NCBI GenBank assembly: GCA_903929755.1
Contig: CAIYVZ010000127.1
Span: forward strand, 1 to 64,000
Length of the DNA: 64,000 nt
Direction of reading: 5' to 3'
DNA from: an uncultured Acidobacteriia bacterium
GTDB lineage: Bacteria > Acidobacteriota > Terriglobia > Bryobacterales > Bryobacteraceae
A program made the position numbers and the translations under genes. Below are positions 6,002-15,160 of the stretch, one piece after another; position 1 is the stretch's first letter; each line of letters opens with the position of its first letter. The notes under the pieces were generated by a model, which was not told the origin of the DNA, made no database searches, and saw only the letters and a list, made by a program, of their open reading frames with translations.

Positions 6002-9000
6002 ATGGGGCTATTTTTGGCAAAACGGGCGCTGCCCACACTTCTGATGCTGATCGTTTCAGCACCGCTATTTGCGCAACGGCGCACGGGCCTGCGGGACTAT
6101 GACCGCCGGGACGTCCCGGCCACAGCTGCCGGGCGACCCTCTTCCCTACCGCTTCGCGCGCAGGCGGCCCTTGCCACCCGGACCGCTGCCCTGCAGGCCT
6201 TCGTCGCCGCCACCCCAGGCGTTCGGATCGCCGCAAATCGCTACGGTCTGCCCAAGATGATGCTGCGCGACGGGGCTGCGCTCTCTGACCCCGCCGCGGG
6301 CGACACGGAAGTTCTTGCCCGGAATTTCCTCCGGCAGCATGCGGCAATATTTGCTCTTTCCGGCAGCGAAGTGGCGAACCTGCGGGTGACGCTCCTCGAT
6401 AAAGGCCCTGGTGCCTCGTACATTGGTTTCTCGCAAACCATCGATGGTCTGGACGTCTTTGAAGCGAGCCTGAAAGTGACCCTGAACGCGACCGGCCAGG
6501 TGGTTCAGGTGAGCGGAGGCGAACTGGTCCCCGGGATCAGCGTGGTAACCACGCCACGCCTCACCCCGGACGAAGCGCAACTCCGAGCCCGCGCCGGTAA
6601 CAAAACCGGTAGTTTCCTCAGTAACCCCGAGCTGATCATCTTCCCCTTTGATGCTACTTCCGCGCGCCTCGCCTGGCGCCTTTTCTACGACGCGGACGCG
6701 ACCCATAGCTACGAAATCCTTGTGGATGCTCTCGACGGCAGTATTCTCTACCGGCACAACAATGTCGCTTACGCGGCCGCGCAGGGTCGCGTCTGGAAGC
6801 AATCCCCCCTCACCGGCACCCGCGACCTGGTGGATTTCCCTGCGTCGTGGCTCCCGGACACCGTCACCGTAACCACGGGCAACAATGCAGACGCTTTTCT
6901 CGATGCCAACGGCGACGACAAACCGGATACAACACCCGCTGAGGGCATGCAAGACGGACGCGCCCTGGCAACCGCCGGAGTCTTCGATTTCCCCTTCGGA
7001 GATGGCACCACGGCGGCTGATCCCCGTGGTTTCAAAGCCGCCAGCGTTCTGAATCTCTTCTATTTGGTAAATTCCGCCCACGACTACTACTACAGCCTGG
7101 GTTTTAACGAAGCTGCGGGCAATTTCCAAACCGATAATTTCGGCAAAGGTGGCAAGGGCGGCGACGGTGTTATCGCCCTGGCGCAGCATGGGGACGAGGT
7201 GAACAATGCCAGCTTCACGCCCACCGCGGAGGGCACGCCCGGCAGGGTCCGCGTGGGCCTCTTCAACCGCAACACCACCACCAGAATCGATGATTTTGAT
7301 GCCGATTACGATGGCCAGGTCCTCCTCCATGAGTATGCCCACGGCGTCTCCAACCGCCTGGTCGGAACCCTCACCAGCACCAGTTGCCTGCAGCGCACCC
7401 AGTCCGGGGCGATGGGGGAGGGCTGGTCCGACTATTTCGCCATCAGCTATTACAACAATCCCGTGATCGGCGCCTACGTCACGGCCCGGCCCACGCGCGG
7501 AATCCGCCGTCAGGGATACGACGCCTACACCTTTACCTATGAGGACGTAGGGAATCAGGGCTACGAAGTCCATAGAGACGGTGAAATCTGGGCCGCGACG
7601 CTCTGGGATCTGCGCAAGTCGCTTGGGCAGGCCGTAACCGACCGCCTGGTGATGGATGGCCTGAAGGGCACGCCCTGCAACCCCAGCATGACCGATGCGC
7701 GCGACGCCATTCTGAGCGCCGATCAGGCCGCTAATAACGGAGCGAACCGCGCCATCATCTGGCGCATTTTCGCCAAACACGGCATGGGCTTTTCCGCCCG
7801 TGGCATTGAAGGCAGCCCATACTCGGGCACCATCTACGATGCGGCGTTCGACAGCCCCGCCGATCTGCAGCCCGTGGGCGCCCCCGCCATCACCAGCGCG
7901 CCTCTGGGTGTGCAGGCCGGGCTGGGCGATCCCTATAACTACACGGTGGCGGCCACCAATCCCGCGGGAGGAACCCTCAGCTATACCCTCGGTGCCGGGC
8001 CCGACGGCATGTCTGTCAACCTGGGCACGGGAGACGTTTCCTGGACGGGATCTTTTTCTTCTCCCCGAGTGAAAATTGTCGTCGCCGACGGACGCGGCGG
8101 GCGTACCGTTCACGGCTACATGGCACCTATGCTTACGCGCCTGACAGCCGGAACACCGCTTAGCGTCTCCGGCCCCATTGACAGCGTGGGCTTCGCTTAT
8201 GTGGAGCCGCCCCCGGGAACGCCGGTGCTCCAAATTGCCCTGCGCGGTGGCTCCGGTGACCCCGACCTGTTTGTCACCGACCCGACTGGCGGCGAATACC
8301 TGTCCGGCCGGGACGGTTCGAACGAAACGCTCAGCTTCGCCATGCCCGACACCGGTCGCTGGCTGATCGAAGTAGATGGCTACACCGCCTATTCCACCGT
8401 CTCGCTGGCGGCAACCGCCATTACACCGCTGCCGCTCTCGCCCAACGCGGTACTGCGCGGCCTGGGGGAAATTGCCGGGGTGGAGCGCTTTTTCCGCATT
8501 CCTGTTCCCGCTCAGAGTTCCGTCCTCCGTGTCACCACATCCGGAACCACGGGCGACGTGGACCTCTACATGAATCAGGGCAGTCCCGCCGTTTGCCAGC
8601 AGTCTGACTTTGTCCAGGAAAGCTGCACCTACAGCGTCAGTTCCACCAACGATGGCGATACCGATGCGATCACTATTTTCACGCCCAAAGCCGGTGACTG
8701 GTACCTGGACCTCACCAGCGCCCTCGACTATTCCGACGTCACGCTCACCACGTCGCTGACCGTTCTGCGGCCCGATCTCACCGTCCTGGCCCGCCATACC
8801 GGCAACTTCGCCCAGGGCCAGAAAGGCGCTGCTTTCTCCATCCTGGTCTCCAACGCCGGCGCTACCCCTACTATCGGGGCAGTCAGCGTGGCCGACGTGC
8901 TGCCCGACGGCCTTTCCGCCACCGCCCTCTCCGGCACCGACTGGACCTGCACTCTGGCCATACTCACCTGTTCCCGAGCCGATGCCCTCGAGCCCGGAGC

Positions 9001-9859
9001 CAGTTACCCCGTGATTACCCTGACCGCCGACATCTCCCGAACTGCACCCGCCAGCGTCACCAACGCAGTAACGGTGGCAGGCGGAGGCCAGATAGCCGGC
9101 GACAACGACACTGGGCTGGACATCGCGCTGGTCGGCAACGGAGGCCCCGCGCCGACCGTTCTCACGGGCGGTGTTGCTCCGGTATACAGTACTTCCACCA
9201 CCATCCAGCCCGGCTCCTGGGTTTCCATCTACGGAACCGGTTTTGCGTCCGGAATCTCGGTCTGGAATGGCGATTTCCCTACAACGCTGGGTGGAGTGAC
9301 AGTCACTATCAACGGCAAGCCCGCGTACCTCTGGTTCGTCAGCCCCACCCAGATCAACCTGCAGGCCCCCGATGATTCTGTAACCGGTTCCGTGGATGTC
9401 GTCATCACCAACGGCAACGGCAGTGTTACGGCTAAAGTCACGCTCGGCTTGGCCAGCCCGTCGTTCAGCCTGTTCCCGGACGGAAAGCACCTGGCGGGCG
9501 TCATCTCCAGATCGGGCGGCGCGTACGAGTTCGCGGGCCCCACCAACGCTTTTGCTTTCGCCACCAGACCCGTCAAAGCGGGCGAAGTCCTGATTCTGTA
9601 CGGGGTCGGCTTCGGCCCCACCGTGCAGCCCGTGCCCGCCGGAGCGGTCTTCAGCGGCGCGGCAGCCATGCAAAGCGAGGTCGTTATTACCATCGGTGGG
9701 GTGAAGGCGCAGGTCCTCTTCGCCGGACTCACCGGAGCGGGCCTCTACCAGTTCAACATCATCGTCCCCGCCGGCCTCACACCGGGAGACAAATCTGTTC
9801 AGGCCGTGATCCTCAGCGGGGGTCTAACCCCGGTGGGCCCCCTGTTGACGGTCCAGTAG
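6002..9859 (+). CDS. Secreted M36 (fungalysin-type) metalloprotease with TIGR03437-type C-terminus
   Basis: This is a 1285-residue exported protein. A signal peptide (about 1-24) leads into an FTP-like propeptide region, then the M36 peptidase domain with HEYAH at residues 443-447 (zinc ligands His443 and His447, catalytic Glu444) and the third ligand Glu473 in MGEGWSDY. After about residue 620 come a putative-Ig cadherin-like module, two PPC-type pre-peptidase beta-sandwiches (pattern SGDPDLFVTDP and GDVDLYMNQ), a DUF11-like repeat and, from about 1050 to the end, the Solibacter C-terminal beta domain (SIYGTGF, SPTQINLQAP, YGVGFGPT, GLYQFNIIVP). It likely degrades extracellular protein. It is longer than typical M36 enzymes because of the appended beta modules. 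Confidence 0.9.
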   Translation: MGLFLAKRALPTLLMLIVSAPLFAQRRTGLRDYDRRDVPATAAGRPSSLPLRAQAALATRTAALQAFVAATPGVRIAANRYGLPKMMLRDGAALSDPAAGDTEVLARNFLRQHAAIFALSGSEVANLRVTLLDKGPGASYIGFSQTIDGLDVFEASLKVTLNATGQVVQVSGGELVPGISVVTTPRLTPDEAQLRARAGNKTGSFLSNPELIIFPFDATSARLAWRLFYDADATHSYEILVDALDGSILYRHNNVAYAAAQGRVWKQSPLTGTRDLVDFPASWLPDTVTVTTGNNADAFLDANGDDKPDTTPAEGMQDGRALATAGVFDFPFGDGTTAADPRGFKAASVLNLFYLVNSAHDYYYSLGFNEAAGNFQTDNFGKGGKGGDGVIALAQHGDEVNNASFTPTAEGTPGRVRVGLFNRNTTTRIDDFDADYDGQVLLHEYAHGVSNRLVGTLTSTSCLQRTQSGAMGEGWSDYFAISYYNNPVIGAYVTARPTRGIRRQGYDAYTFTYEDVGNQGYEVHRDGEIWAATLWDLRKSLGQAVTDRLVMDGLKGTPCNPSMTDARDAILSADQAANNGANRAIIWRIFAKHGMGFSARGIEGSPYSGTIYDAAFDSPADLQPVGAPAITSAPLGVQAGLGDPYNYTVAATNPAGGTLSYTLGAGPDGMSVNLGTGDVSWTGSFSSPRVKIVVADGRGGRTVHGYMAPMLTRLTAGTPLSVSGPIDSVGFAYVEPPPGTPVLQIALRGGSGDPDLFVTDPTGGEYLSGRDGSNETLSFAMPDTGRWLIEVDGYTAYSTVSLAATAITPLPLSPNAVLRGLGEIAGVERFFRIPVPAQSSVLRVTTSGTTGDVDLYMNQGSPAVCQQSDFVQESCTYSVSSTNDGDTDAITIFTPKAGDWYLDLTSALDYSDVTLTTSLTVLRPDLTVLARHTGNFAQGQKGAAFSILVSNAGATPTIGAVSVADVLPDGLSATALSGTDWTCTLAILTCSRADALEPGASYPVITLTADISRTAPASVTNAVTVAGGGQIAGDNDTGLDIALVGNGGPAPTVLTGGVAPVYSTSTTIQPGSWVSIYGTGFASGISVWNGDFPTTLGGVTVTINGKPAYLWFVSPTQINLQAPDDSVTGSVDVVITNGNGSVTAKVTLGLASPSFSLFPDGKHLAGVISRSGGAYEFAGPTNAFAFATRPVKAGEVLILYGVGFGPTVQPVPAGAVFSGAAAMQSEVVITIGGVKAQVLFAGLTGAGLYQFNIIVPAGLTPGDKSVQAVILSGGLTPVGPLLTVQ

Positions 9860-9862
9860 ACG

Positions 9863-12800
9863 TCACTTGCCGGTTTTCAAGACTTCCAGAGCTCTCTCAA
9901 TCTGGCGGTCATGCCCGGTGAGGAAGTCGCCCGGCGTGTTGTCGATCAGCACATCCGGAGGCACACCGTAGTTCTCCATGTTCTCGCCCGTTGAGGTAAA
10001 CACCCCTGACCCCGGGGTACGAATTGACGATCCGTCCAGCAACGTAAACGCCCCGGTGCCAATCACGGCACCATAAGTCGGCATACCCACAATCTTGCCC
10101 AGCCCTAAACGCCGGAACCCGTCGGGAAACATCTCCGCGTCGCTCGCCGAGCGCTCATTCTGCAGTACCACCATCTGCCCCAGGTAAGTCCGGCCCGGCC
10201 GCACCAGGTCCACCGAATCCCGCCCCCGGGTCTTCTGGTAAACCACCCTCTGGTTCAGCAGTTCCAGCAGTTCCTGGTCAATCCCGCCGCCGCCGTTGAA
10301 CCGTTCGTCGATAATCAGGCCCTTCTTGTCCTGATTTGCCAGCAGATCCGTCTCAAACTTGCGCAGCGAAGGCTCATCCATGGCGCGGATATGCAAATAA
10401 CCATACTCCCCGTTGCTGAGTTTCTCCACCATCTTCGTCTTGTCCGCCACCCACTGCGCGTACTGCAGATCGCCAAACGTTGCGGTGTTGATCGGCTCAA
10501 TCGCCACATTCCACGCCCCGTCGCGCGACGGCTTCGAATTCACCACGAAATCGAACTTGCCCCCCGGCAGGATATTGAAAAGCTTCCAGTAGTTATCGCC
10601 CGGGCTCAGCTCATGGTCATTCACGCCCAGAACATAATTCCCCACCGCCACCTTCAGGTATTCATGGTCCGCCGGACCCTTCTTATAAATCCGCGTAATT
10701 TTATAGAATCCCGAAGCATCCGGAGCCAGATCGAAGCCCGGGTACCGGGTTTGGACTTTCTCCGTTACATTCGCGCCCGGAATCCGGGTGCCGCCCGTAA
10801 TGCCCGTATGCGAGGCATTCAGTTCCCCAATCATCTCCATAATCAGGTTGTGCAGTTCTTCCAGATCTGCCACATGCGGCAGCAACGACTCGTACTTATC
10901 CTTCGCCACCGCCCAATTCACGCCATGCATTTTCGGATCATAGAAGCGGTTCTTCATCACCCGCCACGCTTCCTCAAACACCTGCCGCTGTTCGGCCACG
11001 GTGTCGATCTCCATCCGCAGCGTGAAGTTCACCCTGCGTGGCGGGGCACCGCCCGCAGCGCCCGTATCAACCGTCACCGGGCCACCCCGGCCCCCAGCGC
11101 CGCCACGTCCGCCTCGGCTGGCAGCAGCACTGGGACTCGCTGAATCGGAGGGAGGAGGGGTCACCGCCACCGTGTACAGTCCACCGCCCGAGAGATAGTA
11201 GATTCCCCGGCCATCGCGGGTCCACTGCGGTTCCCCGCCGCCCCCACCGAACCCACCCCGGCCTCCGCCGCGCCCCCCGCCAGCGTCCGCCGCCGCCGTA
11301 TTCAGGCGCGTAATACCGGAGCCGTCCTCGTTCATCACGAAATATCCGCCGCCCGTCCCGCCGGCTCCTGAAATCAGGTACGTCCGGCTGTCAGGGGAGG
11401 GAATTACCATGGTGACGGAATCCGTCATGTGCGTCAGCTGTGTAATGCGCCGCGGCAGGCCGTCCCAGTCAATCTTTACCTGCACCGGAGGCGTTACCGC
11501 CTGGGCCCCGCCGCGTCCCCCGCGACCCGGGCCGGGAGTTGGAGTTTCCGGCACCTCCGCCTGTGCTTCCGTGTTTACATCGCGTGCCGACGGGTCTTTC
11601 TCCACCGCCTGAAACGCCGCCGAGAACAACTGCATCGCATTTCCCCGGCCCAACTGCGCGATCCCGGCTACGGAAACCCCACCCAGGAACAGCAACTTTT
11701 TCCCGTCCGGAGTCCATCTTGCGCCGGTCGAAGTCTGGAATTCGTCGCTCGTGATCCTGTGCTCCTGGCCGCTGGCCAATTCCTTCACATACACATGCGC
11801 CCGAAGCCGCTGGTCCTGCTTCGCGTACGACAGCCACTTGCCATCCGGAGAAAGCTGGGCTCCGAGAATATTCCCCGCATCGTTAGCCGCCAGAATCTCC
11901 TCATTACCCGATTCCAGCTCCACCCGCCGCAGCTTATGGTCCGACCCCGACCACAGCAGCGACTTCGAATCCGACGCCCAAACAATTCCCTGCTTATCGC
12001 AATCCACTGAACTCAGCTTCTTCGGATGCTTCCCCAGTTCATCGGAAATGAAGATCTCTTCCCGCCCCGTCCGGTCTGAAATGAACGCGATCCACTTGCC
12101 ATCCGGTGACCAGTGCGGTTCCTGTTCCTTCCACGCCGTATCGGTAACCCTCTGCGGCTCTCCCCGGTCGGTCGCTACCGTGAAAATCTCGCCATGCGCC
12201 ACCACCGCGGCACGCCGGTTCGAAGGCGACAAACTGAACCCCTGCGCCACGCCGTTCAGCGTAATCACTTCCACCTCGTTCTCTTTCGGGTCGGTGGTAA
12301 TCTCAAGCCGGATCTCGGTGGATTTCCCGCTTGCCACATCCAGCTTCCAAAGCCCGAAATTGTCCTCGTAGACAATCACCTTGCCATCGGCGGAAATACT
12401 GGGGAAGAACAGGTTTCCGTCCTCATGGTGGGTCACCTGGGTGGCGCGCCCGCCCTTGTCCGAAACCTTCCAGATGTTGTTGGTGCTCTTCATCACCTCG
12501 GGGCTGCCATACTTCACGCCCTTTTCGGCGGGCATCTCATTCGACACAAAGAAAATCTCGCCATTCGCCCCGTACATGGGCCACAGCATATTGCCCTTAT
12601 AGTCCGGATTCCCCAGCTTCGTGAAGGCTTTGGTCGCTAAGTCCTCCACCCAAAGATCCGCCGCATAACTGCCGCGATAATGCTTCCGGCTCCATGGTTG
12701 CGGATGCCGGGTGAACGCCATCTTCTTGCCATCGGCCGAGTAACTCGACCAAATTCCCCAGTCCGTCTCCAGGGCTACTTCAATACCGCCGTCGGCAGGG

Positions 12801-13216
12801 ACCTCCCAAAGCGTGGCCACTGTCGGGAAAACGCCATTCCCGCGAGTGGAACTGAAGATCACCTTCTTGCTGTCCGGAGTCCAGCCCACCACGTTGTCGT
12901 CCGCCGAGTTCCAGGTCAACTGCTTCGGCTTCCCGCCCGCTGCGGGGATCAAATAGACCCCATAATTTCCCTCGCGGTTGGATGAAAACGCGATCCACTT
13001 CCCGTCCGGCGAAAAACGGGGATAAACTTCGCGCGCCGTGTTATCGGTCAACCGGCTCACGCCGGTCCCGTTCTCACTCGCCACCCAAATATCGCCGAGG
13101 TAGCTAAACGCTACCTTGCCCTTCGAGTACGACGGGTGCCGCAGTAGTTTTACCTGAGCGTTCAAAGTGGCGGCAAGCCCCACCGCGAGGATAAGAATGG
13201 ACAGTTTCGTGCGCAT
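9863..13216 (-). CDS. Secreted tricorn-type protease (beta-propeller, PDZ, S41)
   Basis: The 1117-residue protein has a signal peptide (about 1-20). Two TolB/WD40-like propeller regions follow, with many SPDGKWIAF-type blades, then a tricorn C1-like helical region (NRFYDPKMHGVNW), a PDZ domain near 860-930 and a C-terminal S41 protease domain. The nucleophile is probably Ser1025 in SASDAEMFP; the oxyanion and substrate region is GAVIGTG. Two Gly/Arg-rich low-complexity stretches (about 565-575 and 655-675, with a third near 710-725) interrupt the propeller region. It degrades peptides in the periplasm or outside. It converges on the M36 gene with a 3-base gap, and it is divergent from the cytochrome at 13292. 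Confidence 0.92.
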   Translation of the reverse strand: MRTKLSILILAVGLAATLNAQVKLLRHPSYSKGKVAFSYLGDIWVASENGTGVSRLTDNTAREVYPRFSPDGKWIAFSSNREGNYGVYLIPAAGGKPKQLTWNSADDNVVGWTPDSKKVIFSSTRGNGVFPTVATLWEVPADGGIEVALETDWGIWSSYSADGKKMAFTRHPQPWSRKHYRGSYAADLWVEDLATKAFTKLGNPDYKGNMLWPMYGANGEIFFVSNEMPAEKGVKYGSPEVMKSTNNIWKVSDKGGRATQVTHHEDGNLFFPSISADGKVIVYEDNFGLWKLDVASGKSTEIRLEITTDPKENEVEVITLNGVAQGFSLSPSNRRAAVVAHGEIFTVATDRGEPQRVTDTAWKEQEPHWSPDGKWIAFISDRTGREEIFISDELGKHPKKLSSVDCDKQGIVWASDSKSLLWSGSDHKLRRVELESGNEEILAANDAGNILGAQLSPDGKWLSYAKQDQRLRAHVYVKELASGQEHRITSDEFQTSTGARWTPDGKKLLFLGGVSVAGIAQLGRGNAMQLFSAAFQAVEKDPSARDVNTEAQAEVPETPTPGPGRGGRGGAQAVTPPVQVKIDWDGLPRRITQLTHMTDSVTMVIPSPDSRTYLISGAGGTGGGYFVMNEDGSGITRLNTAAADAGGGRGGGRGGFGGGGGEPQWTRDGRGIYYLSGGGLYTVAVTPPPSDSASPSAAASRGGRGGAGGRGGPVTVDTGAAGGAPPRRVNFTLRMEIDTVAEQRQVFEEAWRVMKNRFYDPKMHGVNWAVAKDKYESLLPHVADLEELHNLIMEMIGELNASHTGITGGTRIPGANVTEKVQTRYPGFDLAPDASGFYKITRIYKKGPADHEYLKVAVGNYVLGVNDHELSPGDNYWKLFNILPGGKFDFVVNSKPSRDGAWNVAIEPINTATFGDLQYAQWVADKTKMVEKLSNGEYGYLHIRAMDEPSLRKFETDLLANQDKKGLIIDERFNGGGGIDQELLELLNQRVVYQKTRGRDSVDLVRPGRTYLGQMVVLQNERSASDAEMFPDGFRRLGLGKIVGMPTYGAVIGTGAFTLLDGSSIRTPGSGVFTSTGENMENYGVPPDVLIDNTPGDFLTGHDRQIERALEVLKTGK

Positions 13217-13291
13217 AATCTTTCATCCAGTATTGCCTGGAAACTGGGGAAACGGGTTTCCGCAGCACGAGGCTGATAAAATTTGGCCATT

Positions 13292-14008
13292 GTGAGAAGT
13301 TACGGTCCAGTTCTATTCCTCTGCTTTGCCTCGGCTCTGGCCGCGGCTCCAAAAACTGTCTGGGATGGTGTTTTCACCCCTGCCCAGGCTGATCGCGGCC
13401 TCGCCGCCTACTCCGCCCAGTGCTCCCGATGCCATGGGGAGGATCTGCACGGTTCCGGCAACGTTTTGATCGGCGCGAAATTCATGCAGCAGTGGCGCGA
13501 GGATAACCTCCGCAGCATGTACACCATCCTGCGCGACACCATGCCCCGCAACGCCCCCAGAAGCCTGTCCGACGCCATGTACCTCGACATCATCGCCTAT
13601 CTGCTGAAGGTGAATGAATTCCCCACGGGCACGGCGGACCTGGCGCTGCCGGATACAGCGAATATACTCGTCGTCGGCAAAGAAGGCCCGGCGGCAGTGC
13701 CCGATTTCGCGCTCATTACCGTTTCCGGTTGCCTCGGCCCCATGAAGGACGACAACGGAAGCATCACCGCCGCCACCGAACCCGTCCGCACCCGCCAGCC
13801 TGACAAATCCAAAGGCGACGAATTCACCATTGCGATGGCGAAATCCGGTGGCACGCGCACGCTGGCCCTGATGGGGGTGCAGTACAACAACGAAGGCGTT
13901 GTGCCCCTGCACCGGGCCGAAGTAAAGGGTTTCCTGATTCGTCTGCCTGCGGGCAATAAGATTAACGTCACCTCCATGCAGACCAGCGCGGAAGCGTGTA
14001 CGCCCTAG
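13292..14008 (+). CDS. Secreted single-haem cytochrome c
   Basis: The frame is open from TTG 13283, but GTG 13292 gives a normal signal peptide (VRSYGPVLFLCFASALAAAP). The mature protein has one class I haem site, CSRCH (Cys44, Cys47, His48), in AYSAQCSRCHGEDLHG, and the usual DIIAYLLKVN end helix with a Met-rich segment before it. After about residue 120 comes an unassigned domain of about 115 residues with GCLGPMKDDNG and ending in an 'INVTSMQTSAE' strand, of a kind common in acidobacterial cytochromes attached to quinoprotein or protease loci. It abuts the ROK kinase with no gap. Confidence 0.85.
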   Translation: MRSYGPVLFLCFASALAAAPKTVWDGVFTPAQADRGLAAYSAQCSRCHGEDLHGSGNVLIGAKFMQQWREDNLRSMYTILRDTMPRNAPRSLSDAMYLDIIAYLLKVNEFPTGTADLALPDTANILVVGKEGPAAVPDFALITVSGCLGPMKDDNGSITAATEPVRTRQPDKSKGDEFTIAMAKSGGTRTLALMGVQYNNEGVVPLHRAEVKGFLIRLPAGNKINVTSMQTSAEACTP

Positions 14009-14947
14009 GTGATCCTGGGTTTCGACATAGGCGGCACAAACCTGAAGGCGGGTGTTCTGGACGCCTCTGGCCAGATCCTGCGCCGGGAGACCGTGCCCAC
14101 GCCCGCCACGCTCGCGGGTTTTCGCGACGCGGCTGAAGGCCTGATCTCTCGTCTCGCCGGCGAAATTCGCCTCTCGGGGGCGGGTTTCGGCTGCCCCGGC
14201 ATCGTGAGGCCGCTTGACACCCTTGTCGAATGTCTTCCGGGCCGCATGGACTACCTGGAAGGCGTTCGCCTGAGTGATTTTGTGGCCCCCTGGCTGCGGG
14301 CCGGAGCGGTGGTAGCCGCCGACAATGATGCCCGGGCCGCCCTTGCCGGCGAACTGGCGTTCGGAGCGGCGCGTGGCCACCGTAACGCGCTGATGCTGAC
14401 CCTTGGTTCGGGGGTGGGTGGGGCGATCGTTTCGGGGGGCGTTCTGCTGCGAGGCCATGCCGGAGTCGCCGGGCACATTGGGCATCTGACCACGGACCCC
14501 GACGGCCCTATCTGCCTGTGTGGCAATCGCGGGTGTCTGGAAACCTACTTCTCTGCCCGAGCCATTGAGGTGGAGGCGCTCTCCGCTATCCAGCGAGGCT
14601 GCGAGTCGTCGCTGCGAACCCGCTTCGCGGCCCAACCGCTCTCAGTCACGTGCGCCGATGTGTTTGATTGCGCTGCCAGCGGAGACCCGGTCGCGGTAGC
14701 CATCATCGAACGAGCTGTCCGGTATCTGGGAGGCGCGATCGCTGGTCTGCTCCATGTCCTCGATTCTGAAGTCGTCATCCTGGGAGGCCAAATCGCGCAA
14801 GCTGGCCCCGTCCTGTTCGACGCTCTGCGCCTCGACGTGAACCTGCGCACCCGGCGTTTACTGAAACGCAGCGTGCCGATCATTCCGGCACAGGTTGGGG
14901 AACACGCAGGCATTGTGGGAGCGGCGTCGCTCGCTTTTAGCGGTTAA
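14009..14947 (+). CDS. ROK-family sugar kinase (glucokinase-like)
   Basis: The 312-residue protein starts at a GTG directly after the cytochrome stop. It has the ATP-binding DIGGTN motif (residues 6-11), a catalytic-region Asp in ADNDARAAL (Asp107), and the ROK zinc site: His156 in AGHIGH with Cys169, Cys171 and Cys176 in CLCGNRGC, followed by LETYFS. It has no helix-turn-helix domain, so it is a kinase and not a NagC-type repressor. It likely phosphorylates glucose or an N-acetyl-hexosamine in the cytoplasm. The specific sugar cannot be decided. Confidence 0.92.
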   Translation: MILGFDIGGTNLKAGVLDASGQILRRETVPTPATLAGFRDAAEGLISRLAGEIRLSGAGFGCPGIVRPLDTLVECLPGRMDYLEGVRLSDFVAPWLRAGAVVAADNDARAALAGELAFGAARGHRNALMLTLGSGVGGAIVSGGVLLRGHAGVAGHIGHLTTDPDGPICLCGNRGCLETYFSARAIEVEALSAIQRGCESSLRTRFAAQPLSVTCADVFDCAASGDPVAVAIIERAVRYLGGAIAGLLHVLDSEVVILGGQIAQAGPVLFDALRLDVNLRTRRLLKRSVPIIPAQVGEHAGIVGAASLAFSG

Positions 14948-14965
14948 GGATTCGGGCTGCCTGTC

Positions 14966-15160
14966 TTATCGTACTGGGATCGCACAGGATTCCGCGGGAG
15001 CGTCCGCCAGCAGGACGGCCATAATTTCGTTGGCTATGCTGAACTCAATCGCCAGTTTGAGGTAGCGGCGTAGTATCAGCAGCGGAGGAAAGCCAGCTTG
15101 TTTCGCGAGCCATTCGAGTGCATCGGAAGCGCCCTTCGAGCTTGACTTCGCTTCGGCCAT
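14966..15160 (-). CDS. Small protein coupled to the esterase
   Basis: The ATG (15160-15158) overlaps the esterase stop as TAATG, the classical arrangement for translational coupling, so I take this 64-residue frame as real. It is amphipathic and mainly alpha-helical: SDALEWLAKQAGFPPLLILR is followed by a second helix, FSIANEIMAVLLAD. It has no signal peptide, no cysteine cluster and no recognised domain. The same frame is open a little further upstream, inside the esterase gene, but the coupled ATG is more convincing. Function unknown. Confidence 0.5.
   Translation of the reverse strand: MAEAKSSSKGASDALEWLAKQAGFPPLLILRRYLKLAIEFSIANEIMAVLLADAPAESCAIPVR

Noticed and set aside
6146-9673. A 1175-codon open frame antisense to the M36 protease gene
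   Set aside because: It is the shadow of a high-GC gene: Gly/Arg/Val/His-rich without any fold-like pattern, while the plus strand shows clear protease motifs.
11001-11313. Pro/Arg-rich plus-strand frames in the middle of the tricorn gene
   Set aside because: They result from the Gly/Arg low-complexity runs of the tricorn protein read in antisense.
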